Below, piece after piece: positions 29,036 through 36,447 of a stretch of 64,000 bases of DNA. The notes under the pieces were generated by a model, which ran no database searches, was not told the origin of the DNA, and saw only the letters and a list, made by a program, of their open reading frames with translations. Positions within the stretch are counted from its first letter, which is position 1. The number at the start of each line of letters is the position of its first letter. Both the position numbers and the translations under genes were made by a program. The DNA is taken from the NCBI GenBank assembly GCA_963765075.1, contig CAVXVA010000007.1:248001-312000 (forward strand), read 5' to 3'. This DNA is from JAENVU01 sp963765075. Its GTDB lineage: Bacteria; Actinomycetota; Acidimicrobiia; IMCC26256; JAENVU01.

Positions 29036-30751
29036 GTGCAACGGCGCGCGGCGCGGGCGAGTCGGCGGGCCAGCCGGGTCAAGTTCCGATCGACCCGCTG
29101 GGGCCGGCGGATCGGGCCGCGCCTGAACCCACGGTCGGTCGAGGAACTCGGCCGTCTCGGTCCGCTCGCGACGTGGCTGCGCTGGGTCTGCCTCGCGGTC
29201 GGTGTCATGCTCGCGCTGACCACGAGCCAACCGGATCGGGACGCGCTCCTCATCGCTGGCGGCCTGCTGCTCGCCAACACCATCTACCGCACGTTGCGGC
29301 CCATCAACATCTACCCCGCCACCTGGCGCGCCGAGGCGCTGGTGGTCCTCGACCTTCTGATCGCGGTCGGTTCCATCGCAATCACCGATACGTGGTCGAG
29401 TCCGTTCCTGCTCATGCCCATCCCGACGGTGCTGCTCGCGGCCTACGGCTGGGGCTACCGGGAGGGCTTCTTCGGGGCACTCTTCACTGCGGGCACCATC
29501 CTCATGGCCGACGTCATCGGCGGCGCCAGCCCCGATGCGCTTCGGACCGGTCTCCTCGCGTCGATGGTGGTCGCCGCCGCGGCCGTCGTCGGTGGGTACA
29601 CCCGCCAGCTGTGGTTGGAAGCCGAGCAACGCGAACGCGAGTCCGCCGACGAGGTCTCGCGCATGGCACTGGCCAACGACCTCTTCCATGCCCTGCACGA
29701 TGTCGTGCGCACCTTGCCGGATTCGCTCGATCTTGCCGAGGTGGTGGCGTCGGCTCGCGACACCCTTCGAGAGGTGTTCGAACCCGATGTCCTGGTGGTC
29801 TTGCTGGCCGATGAAACCAGTGACGGATGGCGGACACAGCTCGCCGAGGGGGTGGCGATCGACGAGCACCTCGACACCGCCGACCTGCCGAGCCGCGTCC
29901 GATCCGCGTTGGAGAAGCCTGGTGTGGTCCGGGTGGAAAGCACCACGAGTCAATCCGAACTCTGGAACCGGGAGTTCGCGAGCAGCGGGATGATCGTGGG
30001 GCTGCGGACTCCCGAGCGCATCGTGGGAGTCGTCTCGGTCGAACACCGAGCGCCCGAACGGATCAGTAGCGCCGACGCCGAACTCTTCTCGCGGATTGCG
30101 TCGTCGCTCGCGCTGGCGGTTGACAACGCTCGTTGGTTCGGCCGTCTGCGAACGCTCGGCGCCGAAGCCGAGCGGGCACGCATTGCCCGGGACCTCCATG
30201 ACCGCACGGCACAGTCACTCGCCTACATCGGGTTCGAACTCGATCGCCTGTCGAACCGGTACAGCGATCCCGCACTCCCAGAACTGCACCGCACCGTGCG
30301 CACCGTCGTCGTCGAACTCCGCGAAACGCTCTACCAACTCCGCACGACGGTCACGGAGGAAGAGGGCCTCGTGCCGCTCGCGGAGCCGTACCTCAAACGG
30401 TGGTCGGACCGAACCGGCATCGCCGTCACTTTCGAGACGATTTGTCCGGAACAGCGCCTGGCTCGCCAAGTCGAACAGGAACTGTGGCGGATCTTCCAGG
30501 AAGCACTCACAAACGTCGAACGACATGCCGATGCGACGAGTGTGCATGTCACGTGGGATTGCTCCGATGGTCGAGCCCGCCTCAGCGTGCGCGACAACGG
30601 TGGGGGCATGGACCCCACCAAGCCGAACCCGGAGCGTTACGGTCTGGTTGGCATTCGTGAACGCGCCGATGCGATCGGCGCACGCGTGCGCTTCGACAGT
30701 CGACTGGGTATAGGAACAACGGTGTTGATCGAGATGGAGGCAAATTCGTGA
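29036..30751 (+). CDS. Membrane sensor histidine kinase, NarL type (GAF, HisKA_3, HATPase)
   Basis: The 571-residue protein has a basic N-terminus, five or so membrane helices (from LRWVCLAVGVMLALTTS to ASMVVAAAAVVGGY), a short coiled segment, a GAF domain (about 230-380) and a kinase core. The core has the HisKA_3 phospho-acceptor in RARIARDLHDRTAQSL, and the ATPase N box FQEALTNVERHADA, then VRDNGGGMD and YGLVGIRERADAI. It autophosphorylates on the His of the DLHDRT motif and passes the phosphate to the next gene, whose GTG overlaps its stop. The GTG at 29036 is the first plausible start; the ligand is not known. Confidence 0.9.
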   Translation: MQRRAARASRRASRVKFRSTRWGRRIGPRLNPRSVEELGRLGPLATWLRWVCLAVGVMLALTTSQPDRDALLIAGGLLLANTIYRTLRPINIYPATWRAEALVVLDLLIAVGSIAITDTWSSPFLLMPIPTVLLAAYGWGYREGFFGALFTAGTILMADVIGGASPDALRTGLLASMVVAAAAVVGGYTRQLWLEAEQRERESADEVSRMALANDLFHALHDVVRTLPDSLDLAEVVASARDTLREVFEPDVLVVLLADETSDGWRTQLAEGVAIDEHLDTADLPSRVRSALEKPGVVRVESTTSQSELWNREFASSGMIVGLRTPERIVGVVSVEHRAPERISSADAELFSRIASSLALAVDNARWFGRLRTLGAEAERARIARDLHDRTAQSLAYIGFELDRLSNRYSDPALPELHRTVRTVVVELRETLYQLRTTVTEEEGLVPLAEPYLKRWSDRTGIAVTFETICPEQRLARQVEQELWRIFQEALTNVERHADATSVHVTWDCSDGRARLSVRDNGGGMDPTKPNPERYGLVGIRERADAIGARVRFDSRLGIGTTVLIEMEANS

Positions 30752-31395
30752 CCCGAGTGTTGCTCGCAGACGACCACCAGATGTTGCGTCAGGCCGTTCG
30801 TCGTGCCTTGGAGGAGTCGGGTCTGACGGTGGTCGGTGAAGCCGGCGACGGGAACGAAGCGGTCGCGCTCGCGCAGGCACTGGTCCCTGACGTGATCCTG
30901 ATGGACGTCAGCATGCCGATTCTCGACGGGATCGAAGCGACCCGTCGCATCTCGGCGACTCCTTCGGCGGCCCGGATTCTTGTCCTGACGATGCACGACG
31001 AGGACGCGCTCCGCGCCCGCGCCATCCGAGCCGGTGCCGCCGGCTTTCTCACCAAGGATTGCGAGTTGCGTGAGGTCGTGGCTGCGGTGCGGGCGGTTGC
31101 CTCCGGCGAGATGCTGGTGAGCCCCGACATCGCGCAGGCGATGCTCGCGCAGTTCCCGGAGGAGCCGGTCGCCGACGAGGTGGTCGACACCACCGGACCG
31201 TTGACCCGACGCGAGCGGGAAGTCCTGCAGTCGGTGGCCGACGGTCGGTCGACCACCGAGATCGGGCGTGAGCTGTTCATCAGCGTGAAGACGGTGAAGA
31301 ACCATCTGGCGTCGATCTACGCCAAGCTGGATGCCCGGGACCGGACCCAAGCGGTCATCTCCGGCGTGCGGATGGGCATCGTGCACCTGCGGTAG
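30748..31395 (+). CDS. NarL/LuxR-family response regulator
   Basis: The 215-residue protein has a receiver domain (VLLADDHQMLRQAV, the phospho-acceptor Asp in VILMDVSMPILDG, the Thr/Lys face ILVLTMHD and FLTKD) and a C-terminal LuxR helix-turn-helix (LTRREREVLQSVADGRSTTEIGRELF split by its recognition helix VKTVKNHLASIYAKL). It overlaps the kinase gene by four bases, so the pair forms one two-component system. Its stop lies in the loop of a hairpin at 31381-31408. Confidence 0.93.
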   Translation: MTRVLLADDHQMLRQAVRRALEESGLTVVGEAGDGNEAVALAQALVPDVILMDVSMPILDGIEATRRISATPSAARILVLTMHDEDALRARAIRAGAAGFLTKDCELREVVAAVRAVASGEMLVSPDIAQAMLAQFPEEPVADEVVDTTGPLTRREREVLQSVADGRSTTEIGRELFISVKTVKNHLASIYAKLDARDRTQAVISGVRMGIVHLR

Positions 31396-31408
31396 CCCGC
31401 AGATGCAC
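31381..31408. terminator. Convergent hairpin after the response regulator
   Basis: GTGCACCTGCG at 31381-31391 pairs with CGCAGATGCAC at 31398-31408 (one C-A mismatch), giving an 11-pair stem with a six-base loop that contains the response-regulator stop codon. The S1 gene ends 16 bases further on, so the element can serve both genes. Confidence 0.5.
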
Positions 31409-31424
31409 GACACACACCCTCGTT

Positions 31425-32891
31425 CTATTCGGTAGGTGCCGGGTCCTCGACGACCGCCGCCGCCACTTCCTCAGCTTCGGTTGCTTCGGCGGGCGCATCC
31501 ACCGCGTCGGCTGATGCCTCGACCGCATCCGCGGATGCTTCGACCGCGCCACCTTCGGCGGCTTCTTCGCCTTCGATGATTTCTGGGCCGATGTAGTTGC
31601 CCTCTTCGTCGTAGGCGTGCTCACCGAACTGGTCTTGGTATTCGGCCGCGACCACGCCGCCCTCGGCCGCCTGCTTGATCGAGAGGGAGATCCGACGCCG
31701 ATCCAGATCGATGTCGATGATCTTGACCCACAGCTCTTCGCCGGGAGTGACGACCTGCTCGGGCGCCTCGACGTGGTGGACCGCCATCTCGGAGATGTGG
31801 ACCAGGCCTTCGATGCCGTCGCCGACCTGGACGAACGCTCCGAACGGCACGAGCTTGGTGACCCGGCCGTAGACCAGTTCGCCCACCTGGTGCCCGGTGG
31901 CGAATTCCTGCCAGGGGTCCTGCTGGGTGGCCTTCAGCGAGAGCGAGATCCGCTCACGGGACAGGTCGACGTCGAGCACTTGCACCGTCACTTCGTCGCC
32001 GACGGTGACGACCGAACTCGGGTGGTCGACGTGCTTCCACGACAGTTCCGAGACGTGGACGAGTCCGTCCATGCCACCGAGGTCGACGAACGCACCGAAG
32101 TTGACGACCGAGGACACCACACCCGGGCGGATCTCGCCGGGCTTGAGGTTGGTGAGGAACTCGTCCCGCTGCTCGCGTTGGGTCTCTTCGAGATAGGCAC
32201 GTCGTGAGAGCACCACGTTGTTGCGGTTCTTGTCGAGCTCGATGATCTTGCACTCGAGTTCCTTGCCGACGAACGGCTGCAGATCGCGCACACGGCGCAG
32301 ATCGACGAGCGACGCCGGGAGGAATCCTCGGAGACCGATGTCGATGATGAGTCCGCCCTTGACGACCTCGATGACCGGTCCGCTGACGATGCCGTCCTCG
32401 TCCTTGAGCTTCTCGATGTTGCCCCACGCGCGCTCGTACTGCGCCCGCTTCTTCGAGAGGATGAGCCGACCGTCCTTGTCTTCCTTCTGGAGGACGAGGG
32501 CTTCGAGGACTTCGCCGAGGGTGACGATCTCGTTCGGGTTGACGTCGTTGCGGATCGACAGTTCCTTCGACGGGATGACGCCTTCGGACTTGAATCCGAT
32601 GTCGAGCAGGACTTCGTCGGAGTCGATCTTCACGACGGTGCCGGTGACCAAGCCGCCTTCGTCGAACTCGACGAGGGTCGCGTCCACCGCGTCGGCGAAG
32701 GACATGTCGCCGAGGTCATTCAGCACGACCTCGGTGATCTCGGTGTACCCGTCGTCGACGGCGTCGGTCTCGGCCGTCTCGGTGGTCTCGGTCGCATCCG
32801 CCGTCGCGGCGGCGGTCGTCTCGCTCGGGGTGTCGCTGGTGTCGGCAGCCTCACCGGTAGGTGTGGCTTGGTCAATCTCGGTCTCGGACAA
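31425..32891 (-). CDS. rpsA: 30S ribosomal protein S1
   Basis: S1 binds mRNA and helps to recruit it to the 30S subunit. The 488-residue protein has four S1 RNA-binding repeats, typical of Actinobacteria: GTVVKIDSDEVLLDIGFKSEG, then GPVIEVVKGGLIIDIGLRGF, GVVSSVVNFGAFVDLGGMDG and GRVTKLVPFGAFVQVGDGI (quoted in part). An acidic alanine-rich N-terminus and a C-terminus with the direct repeat VEASADA flank them. No ATG or GTG suits the N-terminus; the frame starts at a TTG at 32891 that has AGGAG about 10 bases upstream, so the start is less certain. It is convergent with the response regulator. Confidence 0.93.
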   Translation of the reverse strand: MSETEIDQATPTGEAADTSDTPSETTAAATADATETTETAETDAVDDGYTEITEVVLNDLGDMSFADAVDATLVEFDEGGLVTGTVVKIDSDEVLLDIGFKSEGVIPSKELSIRNDVNPNEIVTLGEVLEALVLQKEDKDGRLILSKKRAQYERAWGNIEKLKDEDGIVSGPVIEVVKGGLIIDIGLRGFLPASLVDLRRVRDLQPFVGKELECKIIELDKNRNNVVLSRRAYLEETQREQRDEFLTNLKPGEIRPGVVSSVVNFGAFVDLGGMDGLVHVSELSWKHVDHPSSVVTVGDEVTVQVLDVDLSRERISLSLKATQQDPWQEFATGHQVGELVYGRVTKLVPFGAFVQVGDGIEGLVHISEMAVHHVEAPEQVVTPGEELWVKIIDIDLDRRRISLSIKQAAEGGVVAAEYQDQFGEHAYDEEGNYIGPEIIEGEEAAEGGAVEASADAVEASADAVDAPAEATEAEEVAAAVVEDPAPTE

Positions 32892-32983
32892 GGGAGTCGG
32901 TCTCCTACAAATGGGTAACGGTCGGGCGGAATCGGGTTGATCCCGCGGTTGAACACAGCTCCGGTAAGGGGAACCGGGACAGG

Positions 32984-33646
32984 CTAGCGGGCTACCGGTG
33001 CCCGTGCGAGAAGCAGGAGTTCGGGCCGTTCCAGGGTGACCGGGCCAGTGCCGTAGTCGCCGGGAGTGACGCCACTCACCGAGATGTCCTCCAGCCCGGC
33101 GGCGGTCGCCATGAGCCGAAGCTCTCGGGAGGTGAAACAAGTGGTCCAGAGATCGGCGGTGGTCTCGTCGCCATCGGCGTTCCGTAAGGTCGCGATTTCA
33201 TGGTTCACCCCGGTCCGGGGGTCGAATCGGTCGCCCTCCTCGATCCATCGCAGCGCGAAGTAGCTGGAGAACGCGCTCAGCGCCAGTCCCCCGCCCGGGC
33301 GGATGGCCTGGGCGATGCGCCCGAAGACGGCTTCGTCGTCTTCGCCACCGAGGAGGCCGAACCCGCCCTGGCACAGACAGACCGCCGCATCGAACTCCCC
33401 GACTGCGACGAGATCGCGAACGTCGAGGACTGCGAACGCGGCCGGGAGGTCTCCGGTGGCCGCCCGGGCCAGGTCGATGAAGTCGGGGGACAGATCGATG
33501 CCGTGCACCGCGATCCCTCGCCGGGCCAACTCCAACGAGTGGCGGCCCGGACCACACCCGACGTCGAGGACCCGCATGCCGGGTCGGAGGCCGAGCGCCT
33601 CGACGAGGAAGTCGATCTCCTGCACCGTCCCCTTGGTGAACGCCAT
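32984..33646 (-). CDS. Class I SAM-dependent methyltransferase, N-terminus apparently frameshifted
   Basis: The open frame gives 220 residues with LRPGMRVLDVGCGPGRHSLEL, GIAVHGIDLSPDFIDLA and VAVGEFDAAVCLCQGGFGLL, a Methyltransf_25/11 fold. It starts at an ATG at 33646 reading AFTKGTVQEIDFLVEALGL. Members of this family normally have about 25 more residues, WFNxIAxFLGxAY, before FTKGT. That peptide is present just upstream in the same frame (PWFNEIAAFLGKAY) but has no start codon; an ATG at 33734 with TAGTGT six bases before it is in another frame. An extra base near 33710-33720 explains this. The substrate is unknown. Confidence 0.8.
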   Translation of the reverse strand: MAFTKGTVQEIDFLVEALGLRPGMRVLDVGCGPGRHSLELARRGIAVHGIDLSPDFIDLARAATGDLPAAFAVLDVRDLVAVGEFDAAVCLCQGGFGLLGGEDDEAVFGRIAQAIRPGGGLALSAFSSYFALRWIEEGDRFDPRTGVNHEIATLRNADGDETTADLWTTCFTSRELRLMATAAGLEDISVSGVTPGDYGTGPVTLERPELLLLARAPVAR

Positions 33647-33740
33647 GACTCGTCCGGTATCAGGTGCCGAGTACGCCTTCCCGAGGAACGCGGCGATCTC
33701 GTTGAACCAGGGACCCGATGGGCACGAGTTTCATCGCCCG

Positions 33741-33769
33741 ACACTAACGAGGCGTTGTCCGCGTAGTGT
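33741..33769. promoter_or_regulatory. Pair of divergent TAGTGT -10 boxes
   Basis: On the minus strand TAGTGT (33741-33746) lies six bases before the ATG at 33734; on the plus strand TAGTGT (33764-33769) lies seven bases before the ATG at 33777. The two are identical and face away from each other over 17 bases, which marks them as promoters for the methyltransferase and the orphan gene. Confidence 0.5.
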
Positions 33770-33776
33770 CACCTTC

Positions 33777-34285
33777 ATGCTGAATTGGGCGAGGCGGGCC
33801 GGGCCTCTCGCGTTGATGGGAATCATCGGGTTCGGCGCGACGGCTATGCAGTGACCCCCAGCGACTCCGGGTCGGCCTCGAATGCGACGGGACAGATCGT
33901 CGAGGACCCGCAAATCCCGGTACGAGATATTGATCCGGCTCTGGCGATCATCGAGAGGGAGTTCGGCGGATGCCTTTCCATCGGCATCGATGTCATGGGC
34001 GGCTCCACCGTCTTCGCGCCGAGCTTCGCGGAGAAGATGGTGCGCCGCCTTGGTCGCACGCACCTCACCGGTGTGGCTGTCCGACAGGCCTACAACCCAC
34101 TCGTCGTCGCGCTCAGGGCTGGCGAGATGTTCCTTGTTGAGCTCGACCCTGACGGGAGGAAGGGCGCGGCACCGTTCAATAGCGCAGCCGAGGACATGCT
34201 CCGATCGGCAACTGGCAGCCGCGATGGTTGTGGCTCCATAGCCACAACCCGGTACGCCTTCCGAGGAACGTCACAATCTCGCTGA
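33777..34285 (+). pseudogene. Orphan secreted-protein gene, broken by a frameshift
   Basis: An ATG at 33777 begins 25 residues that read like a signal peptide (LNWARRAGPLALMGIIGFGA) and stop at a TGA at 33852. The continuation lies in a different frame from about 33851: VTPSDSGSASNATGQ, DPALAIIEREFGGCLSIGID, RAGEMFLVELDPDGRK, ending at 34285. One missing base near 33840-33850 would join them into a protein of about 169 residues. I do not recognise the family. The continuation alone could start at the GTG at 33851 (144 residues). The segment lies between pieces of methyltransferase genes and may be a late insertion. Confidence 0.45.
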
Positions 34286-34410
34286 ACCGGGGACCGGGAG
34301 ATGCCCCCTTGGTGAACGTGTTCCGCAGATACGCCCGACCCAGGAACGAGGCGATGTCGTTGAACCACGGACCTTCCGGGCGCGACGTCACCGCCTGACA
34401 ATACGCCATG
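34255..34410 (-). pseudogene. Two decayed N-terminal fragments of the neighbouring methyltransferase family
   Basis: In one minus-strand frame, 34304-34375 encodes GPWFNDIASFLGRAYLRN then TFTKG, the family N-terminus of the methyltransferase at 32984. Directly after it, 34255-34295 encodes a shorter copy, GPRFSEIVTFLGRR. The upstream coding sequence could start at VTSRPEGPWF. Neither fragment is followed by the catalytic domain. The sequence of the gene's own N-terminus (33670-33725) is similar. These look like remnants of tandem duplicates, one of them lost in a deletion. Confidence 0.55.
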
Positions 34411-34543
34411 AAGCGGTGAACGGTTCTAGCTCCGCCACAGTGCTCGCCAGCGCGGCCACGGGTCTTTCCATCGGTGCCGTGGGCTCGAACCACGTCGCCC
34501 AGGTGTAGCGACACCCCTCGTCGTTCCGGAGGGAATGTGGGTC

Positions 34544-36326
34544 TTAGTGGTGGGCTCCACAACTGGTGCCGTGGACGCCCTCGATCCCGGAGAAGGGTCC
34601 GCAGGGGGTCGGAATCATCCAGACGTGGAGCATCGGGGGCGTGGCGATGAACTGGCCGCGGGCACAGTTGCCGTTGGCGTCGGTGGTTCCGACGACCCGG
34701 GTGCCGGTCACGTCCCAGCAGAGGTTCTGGTGGTCGTGCCAGGTGGTGAGCTCGCCGGCGATCTCAGGGATGTCGGCGAACGTCTTGCCGCGCTCGAGGA
34801 TGAACATGGCCGACACGAGGGTGCGGGTCCGATCGGGGTTGACGATGAACACGATGGATTCGACGCGGTCAGGGTCGAGTGTGATCGAGTCGTTGAAGTA
34901 GTCCCAGTTGACGAAGTGTTCGAAGCCGCTGCCGCCGTCGCCGATGCTGCGGTAGCCGGCGGCTTCGACGGAGGCGACGTCGGAGAACTTGGCCATGGCG
35001 ACGGTTGATGCGGCGATGAGGTTGGTTGCCGCGTCGCGCTGGGCTGGCGTGAGTCGCGGATCATCGACCGAAATGATCGGCCCGGATGGGGGTTCGGCCG
35101 GGTCGGTCGGGTGATGCGATGTGCAGCTGTCGCCGTGGACGCCTTCGATGCCGGAGAACGGTCCGCAGGGGGTGGGCGTCATCCAGACGTGGAGCATCGG
35201 GGGCGTGGCGATGAACTCGCCGCGGGCACAGTTGCCGTTGGCGTCGGTGACCCCGACGACGTGCGGGGTTCCCGTGAGGTCCCAGCAGAGGTTCTGGTGA
35301 TCGTGCCAGGTGGTGAGTTCGCCGGCGATCTCGGGGACGTCGGCCATCGTCTGGCCCAGCGGCAGGATGTACATGGCCGACGCGAGGGTGCGGGTGCCGT
35401 CGGGGTTGACGATGAACACGATGGATTCGACGCGTTCGGGGTCGAGGGAGACGGAGTCGCTGAAGTATCCCCAGTGGACGAAGTGCTCGAAGCCCGTCGA
35501 CGAGTCGCCGATGGAGCGATAGCCCGCGGCTTCAACGGACACGACGTCGGGGAACTTGGCCATCGCGACGGTCGACAGGTCGATGAGGTTGGTCGCCGCC
35601 TGGCGTTGCGCCGGCGTCAACCGGGAGTCATCCACCGAGATGATCGGTCCGCTCGGGTCGTGCGGGGTGGTCGGGTCGTGCGGGGTGGTCGGGTCGTGCG
35701 GGGTGGTCGGGTCGTGCGGGGTGGTCGGGTCGTGCGGGGTGCGTCGGGTCGTGAGGGACCGCGGGGTCGTGAGGGACCGCGGGGTCGTGAGGGACCGCGG
35801 GGTCGTGAGGGACCGCGGGGTTGTGAGGGACCGCGGGGTTGTGAGGGACCGCGGGGTTGTGAGGGACCGCGGGGTTGTGAGGGACCGCGGGGTTATGGGG
35901 ACCGCAGGGTCATGGCCCACCGCAGGGTCATGGGGCACCGCAGGGTCATGGCCCACCGCAGGGTCGTGGTGGGTTCCCGCGTCGTGCTCGCTGGTTGCGG
36001 TCGCACCGGCAACGCTCGGTGCCGTGGTGGGTTCCTCCGTCGTGCTCGCTGGTTGCGGTCGCACCGGCAACTTCGGTGCCGTGCTTGTGCGCGGAGGAGG
36101 ACCCGTGCTTGTTCGTCGCGGAATCGGACCCGGAGTGGTCGTGCTGCATCGTCGCGTGATCCGCCGCAGACATCTGGTGATCGGCATCGGAGCCAGCGCG
36201 GTCTGCTGCGTCAGCTGATGAGCAGGCGGCGAGCAGTCCGAGGGCACCGAAGAGCACGAGCGTGCTCCACTGAACCGGACCCCGGCGTCGGCGTCCAGGT
36301 CGACTCGGCGTGGTCGCTGCTTCCAT
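34544..36326 (-). pseudogene. His-rich repeat lipoprotein with two copies of a conserved C-terminal domain, disrupted by indels
   Basis: From the ATG at 36326 the N-terminus reads STLVLFGALGLLAACSSADA, a lipobox with the lipidated Cys, then a His-rich stretch (DADHQMSAADHATMQHDHSG). Near 36014 one extra base shifts the frame; the duplicated VAGATATSEHD shows where the parts join. A run of PHDPAV/TTPHDP repeats follows. The last 320 residues hold two copies of a domain of about 150 residues (RLTPAQR, VEAAGYRSIGD, ESIVFIVNPD, LTTWHDHQNLCWD, PPMLHVW, TPCGPFSGIEGVHG). The conserved His, Asp and Cys residues suggest a metal-related role outside the membrane, but I know no named function. Confidence 0.65.
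35654..35970. repeat. Three adjacent 18-bp tandem repeat arrays
   Basis: Inside the lipoprotein gene, five units of GGGTCGTGCGGGGTGGTC run from 35654, about eight units of the type GTGAGGGACCGCGGGGTY run to about 35895, and about four units with CATGGCCCACCGCAGGGT follow to about 35970. On the minus strand they encode six-residue repeats TTPHDP and P-H-(D/N)-P-A-V or G-H-D-P-A-V. One-base irregularities occur near 35742 (extra) and 35896 (missing), so the middle array is read out of phase as TTPRSL. Confidence 0.85.
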
Positions 36327-36447
36327 CAGTGCCCCCCAAGGCCCATCGCATGCTCTGGCGATCGATTCGCCTCCACTGTGCGTGGTGACGATGGTCACAA
36401 GACGCTAGCCCGAATCCGCGTGGCGCCTCCGGACTCGTGGAGGCACC

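Noticed and set aside
28759..29814. A plus-strand frame overlapping the start of the histidine kinase
   Set aside because: It is composed of arginine, proline and glycine runs typical of a shadow frame in GC-rich DNA.
35654..35970. A CRISPR-like array
   Set aside because: The 18-base units follow each other without spacers, code in frame for a protein and have no cas genes near them.
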